A program made the translations under genes and the position numbers. The notes beneath the pieces are model-generated. The model saw only the letters and a program-made list of their open reading frames with translations, had not been told where the DNA came from and did no database searches. A stretch of DNA of 64,000 nt, from the NCBI GenBank assembly GCA_023229795.1, contig JALNYP010000014.1, forward strand, positions 4,487 to 68,486, given 5' to 3'. This DNA is from Syntrophobacterales bacterium. Lineage in GTDB: Bacteria > Desulfobacterota > Desulfobaccia > Desulfobaccales > 0-14-0-80-60-11. The first letter of the stretch is position 1. The number at the start of each line of letters is the position of its first letter. Below are positions 9,163 through 17,142 of the stretch, in pieces.

Positions 9163-9315
9163 ATGGGTATGATCGCCTTCTTTGCCGGATTAGTCATCGG
9201 TGTACTCGTGGGATTCTTCTTATTATCACTTTTTGCCTTTTTCCTGGCGGAAGATGGGGGCGGAGTCCTGCCGACTCAGGCGGATGGCACCCCGAAAAGT
9301 GCCCTGGAACCTTGA
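9163..9315 (+). CDS. 50-residue single-pass membrane protein
   Basis: ATG at 9163 with GGGAGG ending 8 nt upstream. The protein starts MGMIAFFAGLVIGVLVG and continues FFLLSLFAFFLAEDGGG, ending ...KSALEP. One glycine-containing transmembrane helix (about 3-29) is followed by a short polar tail. In size and pattern it resembles small DUF3789-like membrane proteins, but this is from memory and unverified. It is preceded by the structured RNA at 9027-9121 and converges with the selenoprotein-like gene on the other strand. Function unknown. Confidence 0.6.
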   Translation: MGMIAFFAGLVIGVLVGFFLLSLFAFFLAEDGGGVLPTQADGTPKSALEP

Positions 9316-9373
9316 ACTACTGCCTTTCGCCTGCTGCCCCACCCCATGGTCAAGATTCCTGACCGGATGGGGC

Positions 9374-9410
9374 CCGAGGGACGGGGCGGGACGCGCTCAC
9401 CGTCCCTCGG
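9374..9410. repeat. 11-bp hairpin between convergent genes
   Basis: CCGAGGGACGG (9374-9384) pairs perfectly with CCGTCCCTCGG (9400-9410) across a 15-nt loop. It lies between the end of the small membrane gene and the end of the convergent HMA gene. It could limit read-through, but there is no T-run on either strand. Confidence 0.5.
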
Positions 9411-9496
9411 ACCGAAATGCCTGTTTAGCAGTTTAGCAGGTGCCCGGGAAGGCGCGCGCCGGCATCCCTCACTGCCGCGCCGGCGGCGTTTAATCT

Positions 9497-9754
9497 TTAC
9501 GAAAGAATCTGGGGCAGGTATTCCCGGCCGGTTTGTCTTCCGGCAAACCAGACCGCGGCAATGATATCCTCCGTAGTGCTCTCCTGGGGGTTAAAACGGA
9601 CCGTGAAGGTATCCTGCCGGGTGTCGTAGGTGACGTCGGCAATGCCCTTAAGGGCAGTAATAGCGGCGCGCACGGCGTCAGGGCAGCCGCTTCAGACGAA
9701 ACCGCTGCGCCCCACCAGGCCCGCCACCCGGAATTTCAGAGTGGTAAGTTCCAT
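9497..9754 (-). CDS. HMA-domain protein with in-frame UGA, probable selenoprotein (U21-x-x-C24)
   Basis: From the ATG at 9754, with GGAGG 8 nt upstream, the frame reads MELTTLKFRVAGLVGRSGFV, then TGA (9692-9694, codon 21), then SGCPDAVRAAITALKGI and on to TAA at 9497-9499: 85 codons. Reading TGA as selenocysteine gives U-S-G-C at the place of the CxxC metal site of MerP/CopZ-type HMA domains. The rest fits the HMA pattern (A-V-x-x-A, IADVTYD, TFTVRFNP, EDIIAAVWFAG). A 6-bp perfect hairpin follows the UGA at once. HMA domains bind Cu, Hg or other soft metals. The spacing between VAG and the U/C pair is longer than in classic GMxCxxC. A pseudogene is the alternative, but the strong ribosome site and intact frame argue against it. 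Confidence 0.72.
9662..9691 (-). promoter_or_regulatory. SECIS-like hairpin directly after the UGA codon
   Basis: On the minus strand AGCGGC (9691-9686) starts immediately after UGA and pairs perfectly with GCCGCT (9667-9662), enclosing an 18-nt apical segment that contains further partial pairing (UGC with GCG). Bacterial SECIS elements lie just 3' of the UGA inside the coding region, so position and size fit. The apical loop sequence is not diagnostic by eye. Confidence 0.5.
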
Positions 9755-10016
9755 GGTTACAACCTCCGGTTATCCTGCTCTCTTCCGAGAAATGGTCTCA
9801 GGCCGGTTTTCTTCGCCCGGCCGTGGCCTTGCATACTACTACATTTTCCGTGCCGATGATATCGCTTCCCTGAGTTTTTGCCGGATCGGTCCCGCCCGTC
9901 TGATCGGAAAACCGCGCTCCTCTTGCCAAATGCCCGGTAGTGACTAACCTATAAGCAAGTCGGAACCTCAATTTGTAGCGTTGAACCTTAGATTTTTCCC
10001 TATAGGGTGACGGAAG

Positions 10017-10355
10017 ATGCGGGCAATTTTGGCATTGATCATGGCCGGGGCGCTGTTTCTGACCGGGTGTGCCAGTTCGGGCCTGAGAAGTGATTGCCTG
10101 GAAAGGCAGCAGCGTCTGGAACAGGTGGCCTCCAAGGCCGCGGCGGAATTACGGGTGGGCTGGACCGACATGGAAGTAAGGGCCTTGCTGGGAGGACCCG
10201 TGGAAATCGTCCAGCCCAAGGGGTTAGGCGACTTCGAGATCTGGAAATATTATCTCCTGCAAGATTGCCGGGCCCACCTGGGGCTCCAGGCCCCGGAGAC
10301 CGAACTCTTTTTCCTGAAAGGCAACCTGGTGAAATGGACCACCTCCGGGCGTTAA
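10017..10355 (+). CDS. BamE/SmpA-like small lipoprotein
   Basis: 112 residues with a lipoprotein signal peptide: hydrophobic stretch ILALIMAGALFLTGC, with lipobox LTGC and Cys18 as the likely lipidated residue. The mature part carries the BamE-type helix-strand motif GWTDMEVRALLGGP followed by ETELFFLKGNLVKW. BamE domains support outer-membrane assembly, but many paralogues have unknown roles. The next gene is a clear paralogue (shared pattern G-x3-EVRA-LLG-P ... WKY ... C ... LG ... T-EL-F ... L-x-x-WTT). The 262 bp between it and the divergent HMA gene hold no other gene. Confidence 0.75.
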   Translation: MRAILALIMAGALFLTGCASSGLRSDCLERQQRLEQVASKAAAELRVGWTDMEVRALLGGPVEIVQPKGLGDFEIWKYYLLQDCRAHLGLQAPETELFFLKGNLVKWTTSGR

Positions 10356-10384
10356 GCTGCCGGGCGCCGGGAGGCCACCCACGT

Positions 10385-10414
10385 CTGGCAGTATCCGGGC
10401 AAAACCTCTATAAT
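10385..10414 (+). promoter_or_regulatory. Candidate promoter between the two BamE-like genes
   Basis: A perfect TATAAT at 10409-10414 is preceded by CTGGCA at 10385-10390 (18-nt spacer, 4/6 to TTGACA). Transcription would start at about 10421, almost on the first ATG (10423) of the following gene. This suggests either a leaderless message or use of a later start. Confidence 0.35.
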
Positions 10415-10422
10415 TTGCCTTC

Positions 10423-10866
10423 ATGAGCCCTAAGATGAGATCCCGAGGCCGCGGGACAAAGATCATGATCCTGATGTGGCTGGGAGGTTTTTTCCTGGCC
10501 GCCGGGGTCGCCGCCCAAATGGCGGAGCCGCGCCCGGCCGGGCAGGCTGCCGCGGCTCCGGCGGCCGCGGCGGCCGGCCCGCAACTGCACCGGGGCATGA
10601 GCTCCCAGGAGGTCAGAGCCGTCCTGGGAGAGCCCGATGACCTCATCAGCCGGTCGGGACCCGGCCGACCCGAGACCTGGAAATATTGCCGGTATCCCGA
10701 CTGCGGCAAACAATTGGGGTTCAGCGCTCCCACCACCGAACTGGGGTTCGTGAATGACCGCCTGCAAGAATGGACGACCTATAAGCCATCCCCGGAGGCT
10801 CCGCGAGAGCCTCATAAGGGGGAGGAACGGCAGCCGGCCAGGGCCCGCGGCCTGCCGGGAAGCTAA
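10423..10866 (+). CDS. BamE/SmpA-like exported protein, paralogue of the preceding gene
   Basis: 147 residues from the first ATG; in-frame ATGs at 10435 and 10465 are alternatives. The last would give a more usual signal peptide (MILMWLGGFFLAAGVAAQ). No clear ribosome site separates the three. After an Ala-rich linker comes GMSSQEVRAVLGEPDDL, then ETWKYCRYPDCGKQLGF and TTELGFVNDRLQEWTTY, matching the upstream lipoprotein in order and spacing. It lacks a lipobox, so it is probably periplasmic and not lipid-anchored. The charged C-terminal tail (PEAPREPHKGEER) is low complexity. Role unknown. Confidence 0.65.
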   Translation: MSPKMRSRGRGTKIMILMWLGGFFLAAGVAAQMAEPRPAGQAAAAPAAAAAGPQLHRGMSSQEVRAVLGEPDDLISRSGPGRPETWKYCRYPDCGKQLGFSAPTTELGFVNDRLQEWTTYKPSPEAPREPHKGEERQPARARGLPGS

Positions 10867-11071
10867 AACAGGCGCGGCCTCGCCACGAGGGAGTCAGGGC
10901 GCCCGCAGGGGCGGCGGGGCGAATCACCGGGGCCGCCCAATCCCGGCCTGCATTTTTTTCTTTACCTCAGGCGGGTTTTTCTTTATTATTTCAGGTAAAT
11001 TAGCTCATCGGCGATTAAGCTGCCAGGCCCGGACCAGGGCGCAGGCGCGCGCCATCAAGGAGTAGAGCGGG

Positions 11072-11347
11072 ATGAATAAGTCGCAACTCATCGAAGCTCT
11101 GGCCAAAGCGGAAAATATCACCTTGAAGAAGGCGGAACTGGTGGTTAACGCCGTTTTTGAAAACATGGCGGAAGCCCTGGTGCAAAAGGAACGCATCGAA
11201 ATTCGCGGCTTTGGCAGTTTCAAGGTTAAATTCTACAACGGCTACAAAGGCCGCAACCCCAAAACCGGCGATCTCATCAAGGTGGATGGCAAGAAATTGC
11301 CCTTCTTCAAGGTGGGCAAAGAACTGCGGGAACGCGTGGATCGCTGA
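11072..11347 (+). CDS. HU/IHF-family DNA-binding protein
   Basis: 91 residues, the standard length. MNKSQLIEALAKAENITLKK gives the N-terminal helices, IEIRGFGSFKVKFYNGYKG the core strands, and GRNPKTGDLIKV the DNA-intercalating arm with its conserved Pro. AAGGAG lies about 10 nt before the ATG. It bends and compacts DNA as a dimer. The stop codon ends only 10 nt before the first paired base of the SRP RNA, so the two are probably co-transcribed. In Bacillus subtilis the HU homologue HBsu binds the Alu domain of the long SRP RNA, which makes this pairing suggestive. Confidence 0.93.
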   Translation: MNKSQLIEALAKAENITLKKAELVVNAVFENMAEALVQKERIEIRGFGSFKVKFYNGYKGRNPKTGDLIKVDGKKLPFFKVGKELRERVDR

Positions 11348-11357
11348 CCGTTTTTTC

Positions 11358-11642
11358 ACACCTGGCCGTGCTAGATGGGGAGCTAGCGGTGCCCTGTAAC
11401 CCGAAATCCGCTTAAGCGGGATTGAAGTCCTTCTCTGAGGATTGCAGCGCTGCCGTTGACTGCTGACCCGGGCGGCGGATTGGACCCTGCGCAACAGACG
11501 CTTGTGAACCCCGTCAGGTCCGGGAGGAAGCAGCGGTAAACAAGGCGGTCTGTGTCGCGGCGGCTACTAATCCATCAACCCCCTGGCCATGGTCTTCGGC
11601 AGTGGCGGATACGAAGGAAGGTGCACGGTCAGGTGTTTTTTT
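11358..11642 (+). ncRNA. ffs: Signal recognition particle RNA, long form with Alu domain
   Basis: The S-domain signature GTCAGGTCCGGGAGGAAGC is at about 11513-11531. The 5' part has Alu-domain features close to the Bacillus scRNA: GCCGTGCTAG, GGGGAGCTAGCGGTGCCCTG, and CTTAAGCGGG. The distal S-domain strand GGACCCTGCGCAA is also present. The ends pair: ACACCTG (11358-11364) with CAGGTGT (11630-11636), and CCGTGC with GCACGG; a T7 run follows (11636-11642), giving a built-in terminator. About 280 nt, unlike the 110-nt 4.5S RNA of gammaproteobacteria. It scaffolds Ffh for co-translational targeting. Confidence 0.92.
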
Positions 11643-11827
11643 CCTGGAGGCGCCGCCGCCAGGCCCATTTTTCCCCGGAATACCTAATTTTTCTGGATCG
11701 ACCAGGGACGGCGCGGGGCCGCGCCCGTTCAAGGCCGGTCCCCCCGGCGCAACCCCAAACCCCGGCAGGCGCACCGGACTCCCGCCTTCCCTGAGGTGTT
11801 AAGACCCGCCTGCCTTCCGGAGTTGAG

Positions 11828-12424
11828 ATGGCTTACGTTTCGGTTATTCTGGCCCATCCCCGGCACGGCAGCTTCAACCACGCCATCGCCGCCACCGCGC
11901 TCCAGACCCTGGAGGCTCAGGGGCTCGAAGCCCGGTTCCATGACCTCTATCTGGAGAACTTTGATCCTATCCTGCTGACCCCTGAACTCGACCGGGAGCC
12001 TTATCTGCACCCGGAGCTCGAGCAGCATTGCCGGGAGATCGCCGCGGCCCAGGGCATTGTCATCGTCCATCCCAACTGGTGGGGCCAGCCGCCGGCCATC
12101 TTGAAGGGCTGGATCGACCGGGTGCTCCGCCCGGAGGTGGCCTACCGGTTTAGGGAGGGGGATACCGGCGAAGGCGTGCCGGTGGGCCTGCTGCAGGCCA
12201 AAGCCGCCATCGTCTTTACCACCTCCAACACCCCCCGGGAGCGGGAACTGGCGGTCTTCGGCGACCCCCTGGAAACCCTCTGGGGCAACTGCATCTTCGG
12301 GTTGTGCGGCGTACCGCGCGTTATCCGCAAAAATTTCGCGGTGGTGGTGACCAGCACCGCGGCCCAACGGCAGGCCTGGCTCGACGAAGTGCGGGAGACG
12401 CTGTGCCTCTTCACCCCGGCCTGA
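11828..12424 (+). CDS. Flavodoxin-fold NAD(P)H oxidoreductase (KefF/MdaB-like)
   Basis: 198 residues of the flavodoxin_2 fold. VSVILAHPRHGSFNHAIA is the FMN phosphate loop, IVIVHPNWWGQPPAILKGWIDRV the conserved WWG/P-A-x-LKGWIDRV segment, and AIVFTTSNTPRE the following flavin loop. Family members reduce quinones with NAD(P)H as FMN- or FAD-dependent two-electron donors or act as ancillary subunits of potassium efflux systems. No kef gene is adjacent. The convergent kinase gene ends 2 nt after its stop. A simple quinone reductase is most likely. Confidence 0.87.
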   Translation: MAYVSVILAHPRHGSFNHAIAATALQTLEAQGLEARFHDLYLENFDPILLTPELDREPYLHPELEQHCREIAAAQGIVIVHPNWWGQPPAILKGWIDRVLRPEVAYRFREGDTGEGVPVGLLQAKAAIVFTTSNTPRERELAVFGDPLETLWGNCIFGLCGVPRVIRKNFAVVVTSTAAQRQAWLDEVRETLCLFTPA

Positions 12425-12426
12425 TC

Positions 12427-15210
12427 CTAGCCAGCCCCCGCGGGCCGGGGGCCGGTCTTTTCGGAATCGTAAAATCGGTTACTCAGGGTCTTTTTTAAGG
12501 CTTTATCCAGTTCTGAGATCTTATAAGGCTTGGCAATAACGTCGGAAAAGCCGTATTTCTGAAAGTTGGCCATCACCGGATCATTGGAATAGCCGCTGGA
12601 GACTATGGCCTTGACCTGGGGATCAATCTTCAGAAGTCTCGCCAGGGCCTCTTTACCTCCCATGCCGCCGGGAACGGTGAGATCAAGGATGACTAAAGCG
12701 AAAGGATCTCCCGTGTCCTGGGCCCGGGTGTAGAGTTCGATGGCTTTGGCACCGTCTTGGGCAGACTCCACCTCGTAGCCCAAGGTCATTAACATTTTTC
12801 CCAAAACCTCTCGTACCATTGACTCATCATCCATTACCAGAATCTTGCCTTCCCCGGGAATCAGCTGGCCATGGTCTCGGGGCGGCTGAGCAGCCTCCCG
12901 TTGGCTGGCCGGCAGATAGACATTAAAGGTCGTGCCTTTCTCTAATTTCGACTCCACTGAGATATGACCGCGGTGATTCTTGATAATAGAGTAAGAAGTA
13001 GCCAGCCCCAAGCCGCTGCCCATTTGTTTGGTGGTAAAATAGGGGTCAAAAATTTTCGAGAGGTGATCCGTGGAGATGCCGATCCCCTCATCTTGAACAG
13101 AAATCTTTACATATCTGCCAGGGTCAAGGGGCAAATCGCTGCCTGCTTCCACCTGTAGATTCTCACCGGCAATCCTCACCATACCGCCGCTGGGCATGGC
13201 TTGAATAGCATTGATCACGAGATTATGGAAGACCTGGCTGATTTGACCGGGATCTACTTCCACCGCCCAGAGATCATCCGGCAGTCTGGTTTGGTAATCA
13301 ACCCGCGACCCGCGGCAGGCGAAGGAGGCCGATTCTCTGACGATCTCTTTAACTGAGACGATTTTCTTAATCGGGGCCCCGCCCTTGGAGAAGGTGAGCA
13401 ATTGCCGGGACAAATTCTGGGCCTGCTGGCAGGCCCGTTCCGCCTCGGCCAAACTTTCCCGAGCCTGCCCTTTAACCTGGCAATCCAGCATGGCCAGACT
13501 GATGTTGCCGATGATGGCGGTGAGGATATTGTTGAAGTCGTGGGCGATGCCGCCGGCCAGCGTGCCGATGGCTTCCAACTTGACGAACCTCTGGCGTTCG
13601 GCTTCTTCCAGTTTGACCTTGCTCAGATCCCTGGCCACCGCGATGCTGCCGGTGACCCGATTATCCAGGTCCCGCAGCATTCTGAGGGAAAGGCTACAGG
13701 GAAAGATGCTGCCATCCTTTTTTCTCATGGAGATTTCGTAGTTGCTGATATAACCCCGCTGGCGCAGCCGAGCAAGCATCACCTCGAGTTCAGTGCGGTC
13801 CGCATACAAATCAAAGCTGCGTATTCCCCGGAACTCCTCAAAATGATAGCCGAACAGTTCTTCTGCCGCTTTATTCCACTGGCTGATATTGCCGTGTTGA
13901 TCTACGGCGCCAATGGCATCGACGGAACTGGCGAAGACGTTTTCCAGGGCGTTATGGGCCTTGCGGATTTCCTCTTCGGCCCGGTGGCGCTCGGTGACGT
14001 CGGCTGCCAGGGACATGACGCCGGTCACCTGGCCCCGGTCGTCAGATAAAGGAGCGGTGTAGAGGCTGATTTCAATGGGCGTACCGTCTTTCTTCCGGCG
14101 GGTAAGTTCTATGCCCGGCAATAACTTGCCTTCCAAGGAGCACTGGAACAAACCCTGGAACTCTTCCAGCTTATCTTCGGATACGATGGGAAGGGGCTGC
14201 CCAATAGTCTCTGCGTTCCGCCATCCGAAGATGCGTTCCGCAGCCGGGTTCCACATTTGCACCCGAGCTTTGAGGTCCAGGACATAGATGGCCAGGGGCG
14301 AAGCGTTGATCACCGTCAGCAGTTTTTGCGTGGTTTGGCGCAGCGCCTCCTCAGCTTGCCGGCGCACCTGGATATCATGCCGCAGTTTTTCGTTGGCCTC
14401 TTGGAGATGCCGGGTGCTTTCTTGTACCTTCAGTTCCAGTTCCTGAGTATAATTCTGTAGTTGACCTTGCGATTCCTTCAGTTGCAAAACCATTTCATTG
14501 AAAGCCAGTCCCAGTTCACCGAATTCATCCTTTGACTTTATCGTTAACACTTGAGCGACGCCAGTGCCACGGGATCGGATATCCATAATGGCCTGGAGCA
14601 ATTGTCCCAAGGGGTTAGTCACCCAGAGCCGCAGCAAGAAAATCAGCGATAATCCGCCCAGGGTGAGAAAAATAAGGGCTGCTCCCACCGAATAGGCAAC
14701 CATTTGGACAGTCTTATGAGTAATCAGACTTGCCGGAAAACCGATGATTACTGTGGCAATCGGCGCATTGTTTAAGCCGTGAACCGGAATGAGGAAATTA
14801 TAAAATTTCTCCCCATTCTTATATTCCTGCAATTCTGTTTTTTTGTCGTTCAATATTTGTTGAAAATTTGTGTATTTCAACATCTCCCCACGTTTTTGAG
14901 TATCATTATGAAATAATATCCTGCCGTTTGAATCTACGACCATGGCGTAAGTGATATCACCATAATTATTGATAACTTCCTGGCATTGCTCATCGAAACC
15001 TACTAACTCATTGAGCGGAATGTCATATTTCAGCAGTTTTTCTAATTGATATTTTAAAATGCTGCCTATCAGAAAGGCCCTGGCTTTCAAGGCCGCGGAA
15101 TACTCCCGCATGAAAAAGATGCTGCTGACCGTGGTAGTCGCGGTCAAAGCCAAAAATAATACGGCAACCGAAATGAAGATTACTTTCTTTCTTATGCCGA
15201 TATTCATCAT
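12427..15210 (-). CDS. Hybrid sensor histidine kinase (sensor-HAMP-PAS-PAS-HK-receiver)
   Basis: 927 residues. TM1 about 10-33, periplasmic sensor about 35-165, TM2 about 170-195, HAMP about 196-245, a coiled-coil segment, PAS about 290-410 and 415-535 (each ending near VTER/RDLS), HisKA with GGIAHDFNN, HATPase_c with NLVINAIQAM, DEGIGI and GSGLGLA, and a C-terminal receiver with MDDES and phospho-Asp in LVILDLTVPGG. The start ATG overlaps the stop of the upstream binding-protein gene (TAATG). This means translational coupling and suggests the kinase senses the ligand-bound periplasmic protein. No separate output regulator is adjacent. Confidence 0.93.
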   Translation of the reverse strand: MMNIGIRKKVIFISVAVLFLALTATTTVSSIFFMREYSAALKARAFLIGSILKYQLEKLLKYDIPLNELVGFDEQCQEVINNYGDITYAMVVDSNGRILFHNDTQKRGEMLKYTNFQQILNDKKTELQEYKNGEKFYNFLIPVHGLNNAPIATVIIGFPASLITHKTVQMVAYSVGAALIFLTLGGLSLIFLLRLWVTNPLGQLLQAIMDIRSRGTGVAQVLTIKSKDEFGELGLAFNEMVLQLKESQGQLQNYTQELELKVQESTRHLQEANEKLRHDIQVRRQAEEALRQTTQKLLTVINASPLAIYVLDLKARVQMWNPAAERIFGWRNAETIGQPLPIVSEDKLEEFQGLFQCSLEGKLLPGIELTRRKKDGTPIEISLYTAPLSDDRGQVTGVMSLAADVTERHRAEEEIRKAHNALENVFASSVDAIGAVDQHGNISQWNKAAEELFGYHFEEFRGIRSFDLYADRTELEVMLARLRQRGYISNYEISMRKKDGSIFPCSLSLRMLRDLDNRVTGSIAVARDLSKVKLEEAERQRFVKLEAIGTLAGGIAHDFNNILTAIIGNISLAMLDCQVKGQARESLAEAERACQQAQNLSRQLLTFSKGGAPIKKIVSVKEIVRESASFACRGSRVDYQTRLPDDLWAVEVDPGQISQVFHNLVINAIQAMPSGGMVRIAGENLQVEAGSDLPLDPGRYVKISVQDEGIGISTDHLSKIFDPYFTTKQMGSGLGLATSYSIIKNHRGHISVESKLEKGTTFNVYLPASQREAAQPPRDHGQLIPGEGKILVMDDESMVREVLGKMLMTLGYEVESAQDGAKAIELYTRAQDTGDPFALVILDLTVPGGMGGKEALARLLKIDPQVKAIVSSGYSNDPVMANFQKYGFSDVIAKPYKISELDKALKKTLSNRFYDSEKTGPRPAGAG

Positions 15211-16286
15211 TAAAAATCTTTATTAACGCTATCTCGCACTGTCACTGAAAGCAAGATGCCGGTTTTGATTCTGATCCCTAATTTCTTGGCTCGTAAGAGG
15301 TTGACCATGGGAACCCCTTTGACCGTCGGTTTCATGGGATAGCTGGCCGGACTCCGGCCTTCCACGAGAATGCCCCGGGCTATTTGCCCGGCGGCATAGC
15401 CCTGCTCGTATTCGGAAACATTGACCGCGCACAGAGTGCCATAGGCAATGCGGTCTTCCCAAAAGCTGAAATCCGGCAAGTTGCTGTGATCCAGCACCCA
15501 GCGGCATACTGTTTTATAAGAGACATTGTTGCCATGCTCGTCTTTGAAGGTGAAGATCCCCAAGAACCCTATGGCGTCGACCTCTTTTTGAAGCTCCACG
15601 ATCCTTTGCTTAAATTGTGCGAAGGTATGGATCAAATCCCAACTGATGATATTAAGGCCCTGAAGGTGAGGGAGGCTTTTTTTTATCCTGGCCAGGACGG
15701 GCGGCCAGGTGGGATCATCGTCATAAATTATTGCGATCTTGTTCACCGTGGGCACAATCTGCCTTAATAATCTGATGGTCTCGACAATGTGCTCTTCTTC
15801 CAGCACCCCGGTGATATTGGTGCTGCCCACAAAGCCATACGAGGAGGGGTCGGCGTTGACGCCGCTGAACACAAAGGGCAATTTCTGATTGAGATAATAC
15901 TCAGCCACGTATTTCTGGGCATAATCATCCGAGGTATAAACGAGATCAGGCTTCCAGCTATCGATCAATTCCCGGGCGGCACGGCTGGCTTCCTGTTTCC
16001 AGGCTTCACCAGTCCTTCTCTTCATATCCATTTGAAAGACTTTGTATTCGATGTCCAGGCCCTGCAGCGCAGCTTTAAACCCGTCGAACTGGCCATCGGT
16101 CCATTTCCAGGGGGAATGATAGCTCATGATATGCAGAATCTTCCAATGCTTTTTGGCAGGATCTGCTACCCTGGCCTCTGGAGAATCTGCGCCGGGCACG
16201 GGAGCCGCCCGGAGGATCGGGAAGATCAGAAGCAGGAAAATGAAGGACCTCCAGGGGAAAAACGTTTTCTTCATAACCGGCGCCAC
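15210..16286 (-). CDS. Periplasmic ABC-type substrate-binding protein (ABC_sub_bind, TrpX-like)
   Basis: 358 residues from a GTG at 16286 that has GAGGAGG 7 nt upstream; a further in-frame TTG (16307) and an ATG (16274) are less well placed. A signal peptide (KKTFFPWRSFIFLLLIFPIL) precedes the mature domain. Features include ILHIMSYHSPWKWTDGQFDGF, LVYTSDDYAQKYVAEYYL, PFVFSGVNADP and NITGVLEEEHIVETIRLL, typical of PF04392 proteins. There is no permease or ATPase gene nearby. Instead the gene overlaps a hybrid sensor kinase, so it probably acts as the ligand-sensing partner and not in transport. Ligand unknown. Confidence 0.85.
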   Translation of the reverse strand: MAPVMKKTFFPWRSFIFLLLIFPILRAAPVPGADSPEARVADPAKKHWKILHIMSYHSPWKWTDGQFDGFKAALQGLDIEYKVFQMDMKRRTGEAWKQEASRAARELIDSWKPDLVYTSDDYAQKYVAEYYLNQKLPFVFSGVNADPSSYGFVGSTNITGVLEEEHIVETIRLLRQIVPTVNKIAIIYDDDPTWPPVLARIKKSLPHLQGLNIISWDLIHTFAQFKQRIVELQKEVDAIGFLGIFTFKDEHGNNVSYKTVCRWVLDHSNLPDFSFWEDRIAYGTLCAVNVSEYEQGYAAGQIARGILVEGRSPASYPMKPTVKGVPMVNLLRAKKLGIRIKTGILLSVTVRDSVNKDF

Positions 16287-16458
16287 CAATCTACCTCCTC
16301 GCCTCAATCCAATGGCCGGGCAGAACCAAAAAGACAGAGCTGTTTAGGCCCATGCCCCCGTCGGGGAAGCCTCATGCCCATCTTATTACTCATCGCAATA
16401 ATTTCCTCATTGCATAAAATTTTCTAGGACTAAATGAATTTTCAGCCATGGATGGGGG

Positions 16459-17079
16459 CTATTCTCGTGAAAGCTGCAGAATTGGCAACAGATCCAGGTG
16501 GGTGTTGAGGTGGTAACGGGCTTTCAGTTTCGGGTTTTTGTAGGCCGCGAAGGGTACCCCTGCGGCCGCGGCCACTTCCCTGTCCAGGGCCGCGTCGCCG
16601 ATGAACAGGGCTGCGGCGGGCTCCACGCGAAAATGGCTAAGGATTTTTTCGAGGCCTTCGGGGTCCGGCTTGGGCCGGCTGACGTCGTAGGCCGAGATGG
16701 TCAGGTCGAAGAGGGCCTCGAGGTCCAGATTCTGGAGCACCAGGGGCAGGCTCTTGCCCCGGTTGGTAGCAATGGCGGTTAAATATTGGGGGCGCAGCCG
16801 CAAGAGCACTTCGCGGATATAGGGCTCCGGGCGGATCAGGGGCAGAAAGGGGTCGTTGTTGATAGTGCGCTGGTAAGCCTGGGCCGCGGCGAGTTCGGGA
16901 TGGCCGTCAAAGAGATAGTCGATGGCCCCCTGGGCGGTGGTGACGTGGACCACCTCGAGTTGGGCGTCGGTCAGGGGCGGCAGGCCGAAGCGGGACAGGA
17001 TGTGATTGTAAAAGGCCTGGTTGGAGGCCCGGGAATCGATGAGCACCCCGTCGCAGTCGTAGATAATGAGCCTGAGCAC
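16459..17079 (-). CDS. HAD-superfamily hydrolase (phosphoglycolate phosphatase-like)
   Basis: 206 residues. Motif I is YDCDGVLIDS with the nucleophile and acid/base Asp pair. Motif II is TAIATNRG and motif III/IV includes KPDPEGLEKIL and LFIGDAALDREVAAAAGVPF. A helical cap between residues 15 and 80 places it in the beta-phosphoglucomutase/Gph subclass. It would dephosphorylate a small phosphorylated metabolite; the substrate cannot be read from sequence. It is oriented like the pterin-type cluster upstream (137 nt after the methyltransferase stop, with a palindromic repeat between), so a phosphatase role there is possible but unproven. Confidence 0.85.
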   Translation of the reverse strand: MLRLIIYDCDGVLIDSRASNQAFYNHILSRFGLPPLTDAQLEVVHVTTAQGAIDYLFDGHPELAAAQAYQRTINNDPFLPLIRPEPYIREVLLRLRPQYLTAIATNRGKSLPLVLQNLDLEALFDLTISAYDVSRPKPDPEGLEKILSHFRVEPAAALFIGDAALDREVAAAAGVPFAAYKNPKLKARYHLNTHLDLLPILQLSRE

Positions 17080-17142
17080 TCCTGAAACTCCTCAATAGCT
17101 ATCGGCGGTCAGCTTTCAGCTTTCAGCCAAAAACCATGACAG

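Noticed and set aside
9346..9564. 72-codon plus-strand frame opposite the HMA gene
   Set aside because: It overlaps the hairpin and the 3' part of the better supported minus-strand gene and has no ribosome site.
16274..16307. TTG at 16307 as the start of the binding-protein gene
   Set aside because: GAGGAGG lies downstream of it and is well placed for the GTG at 16286.
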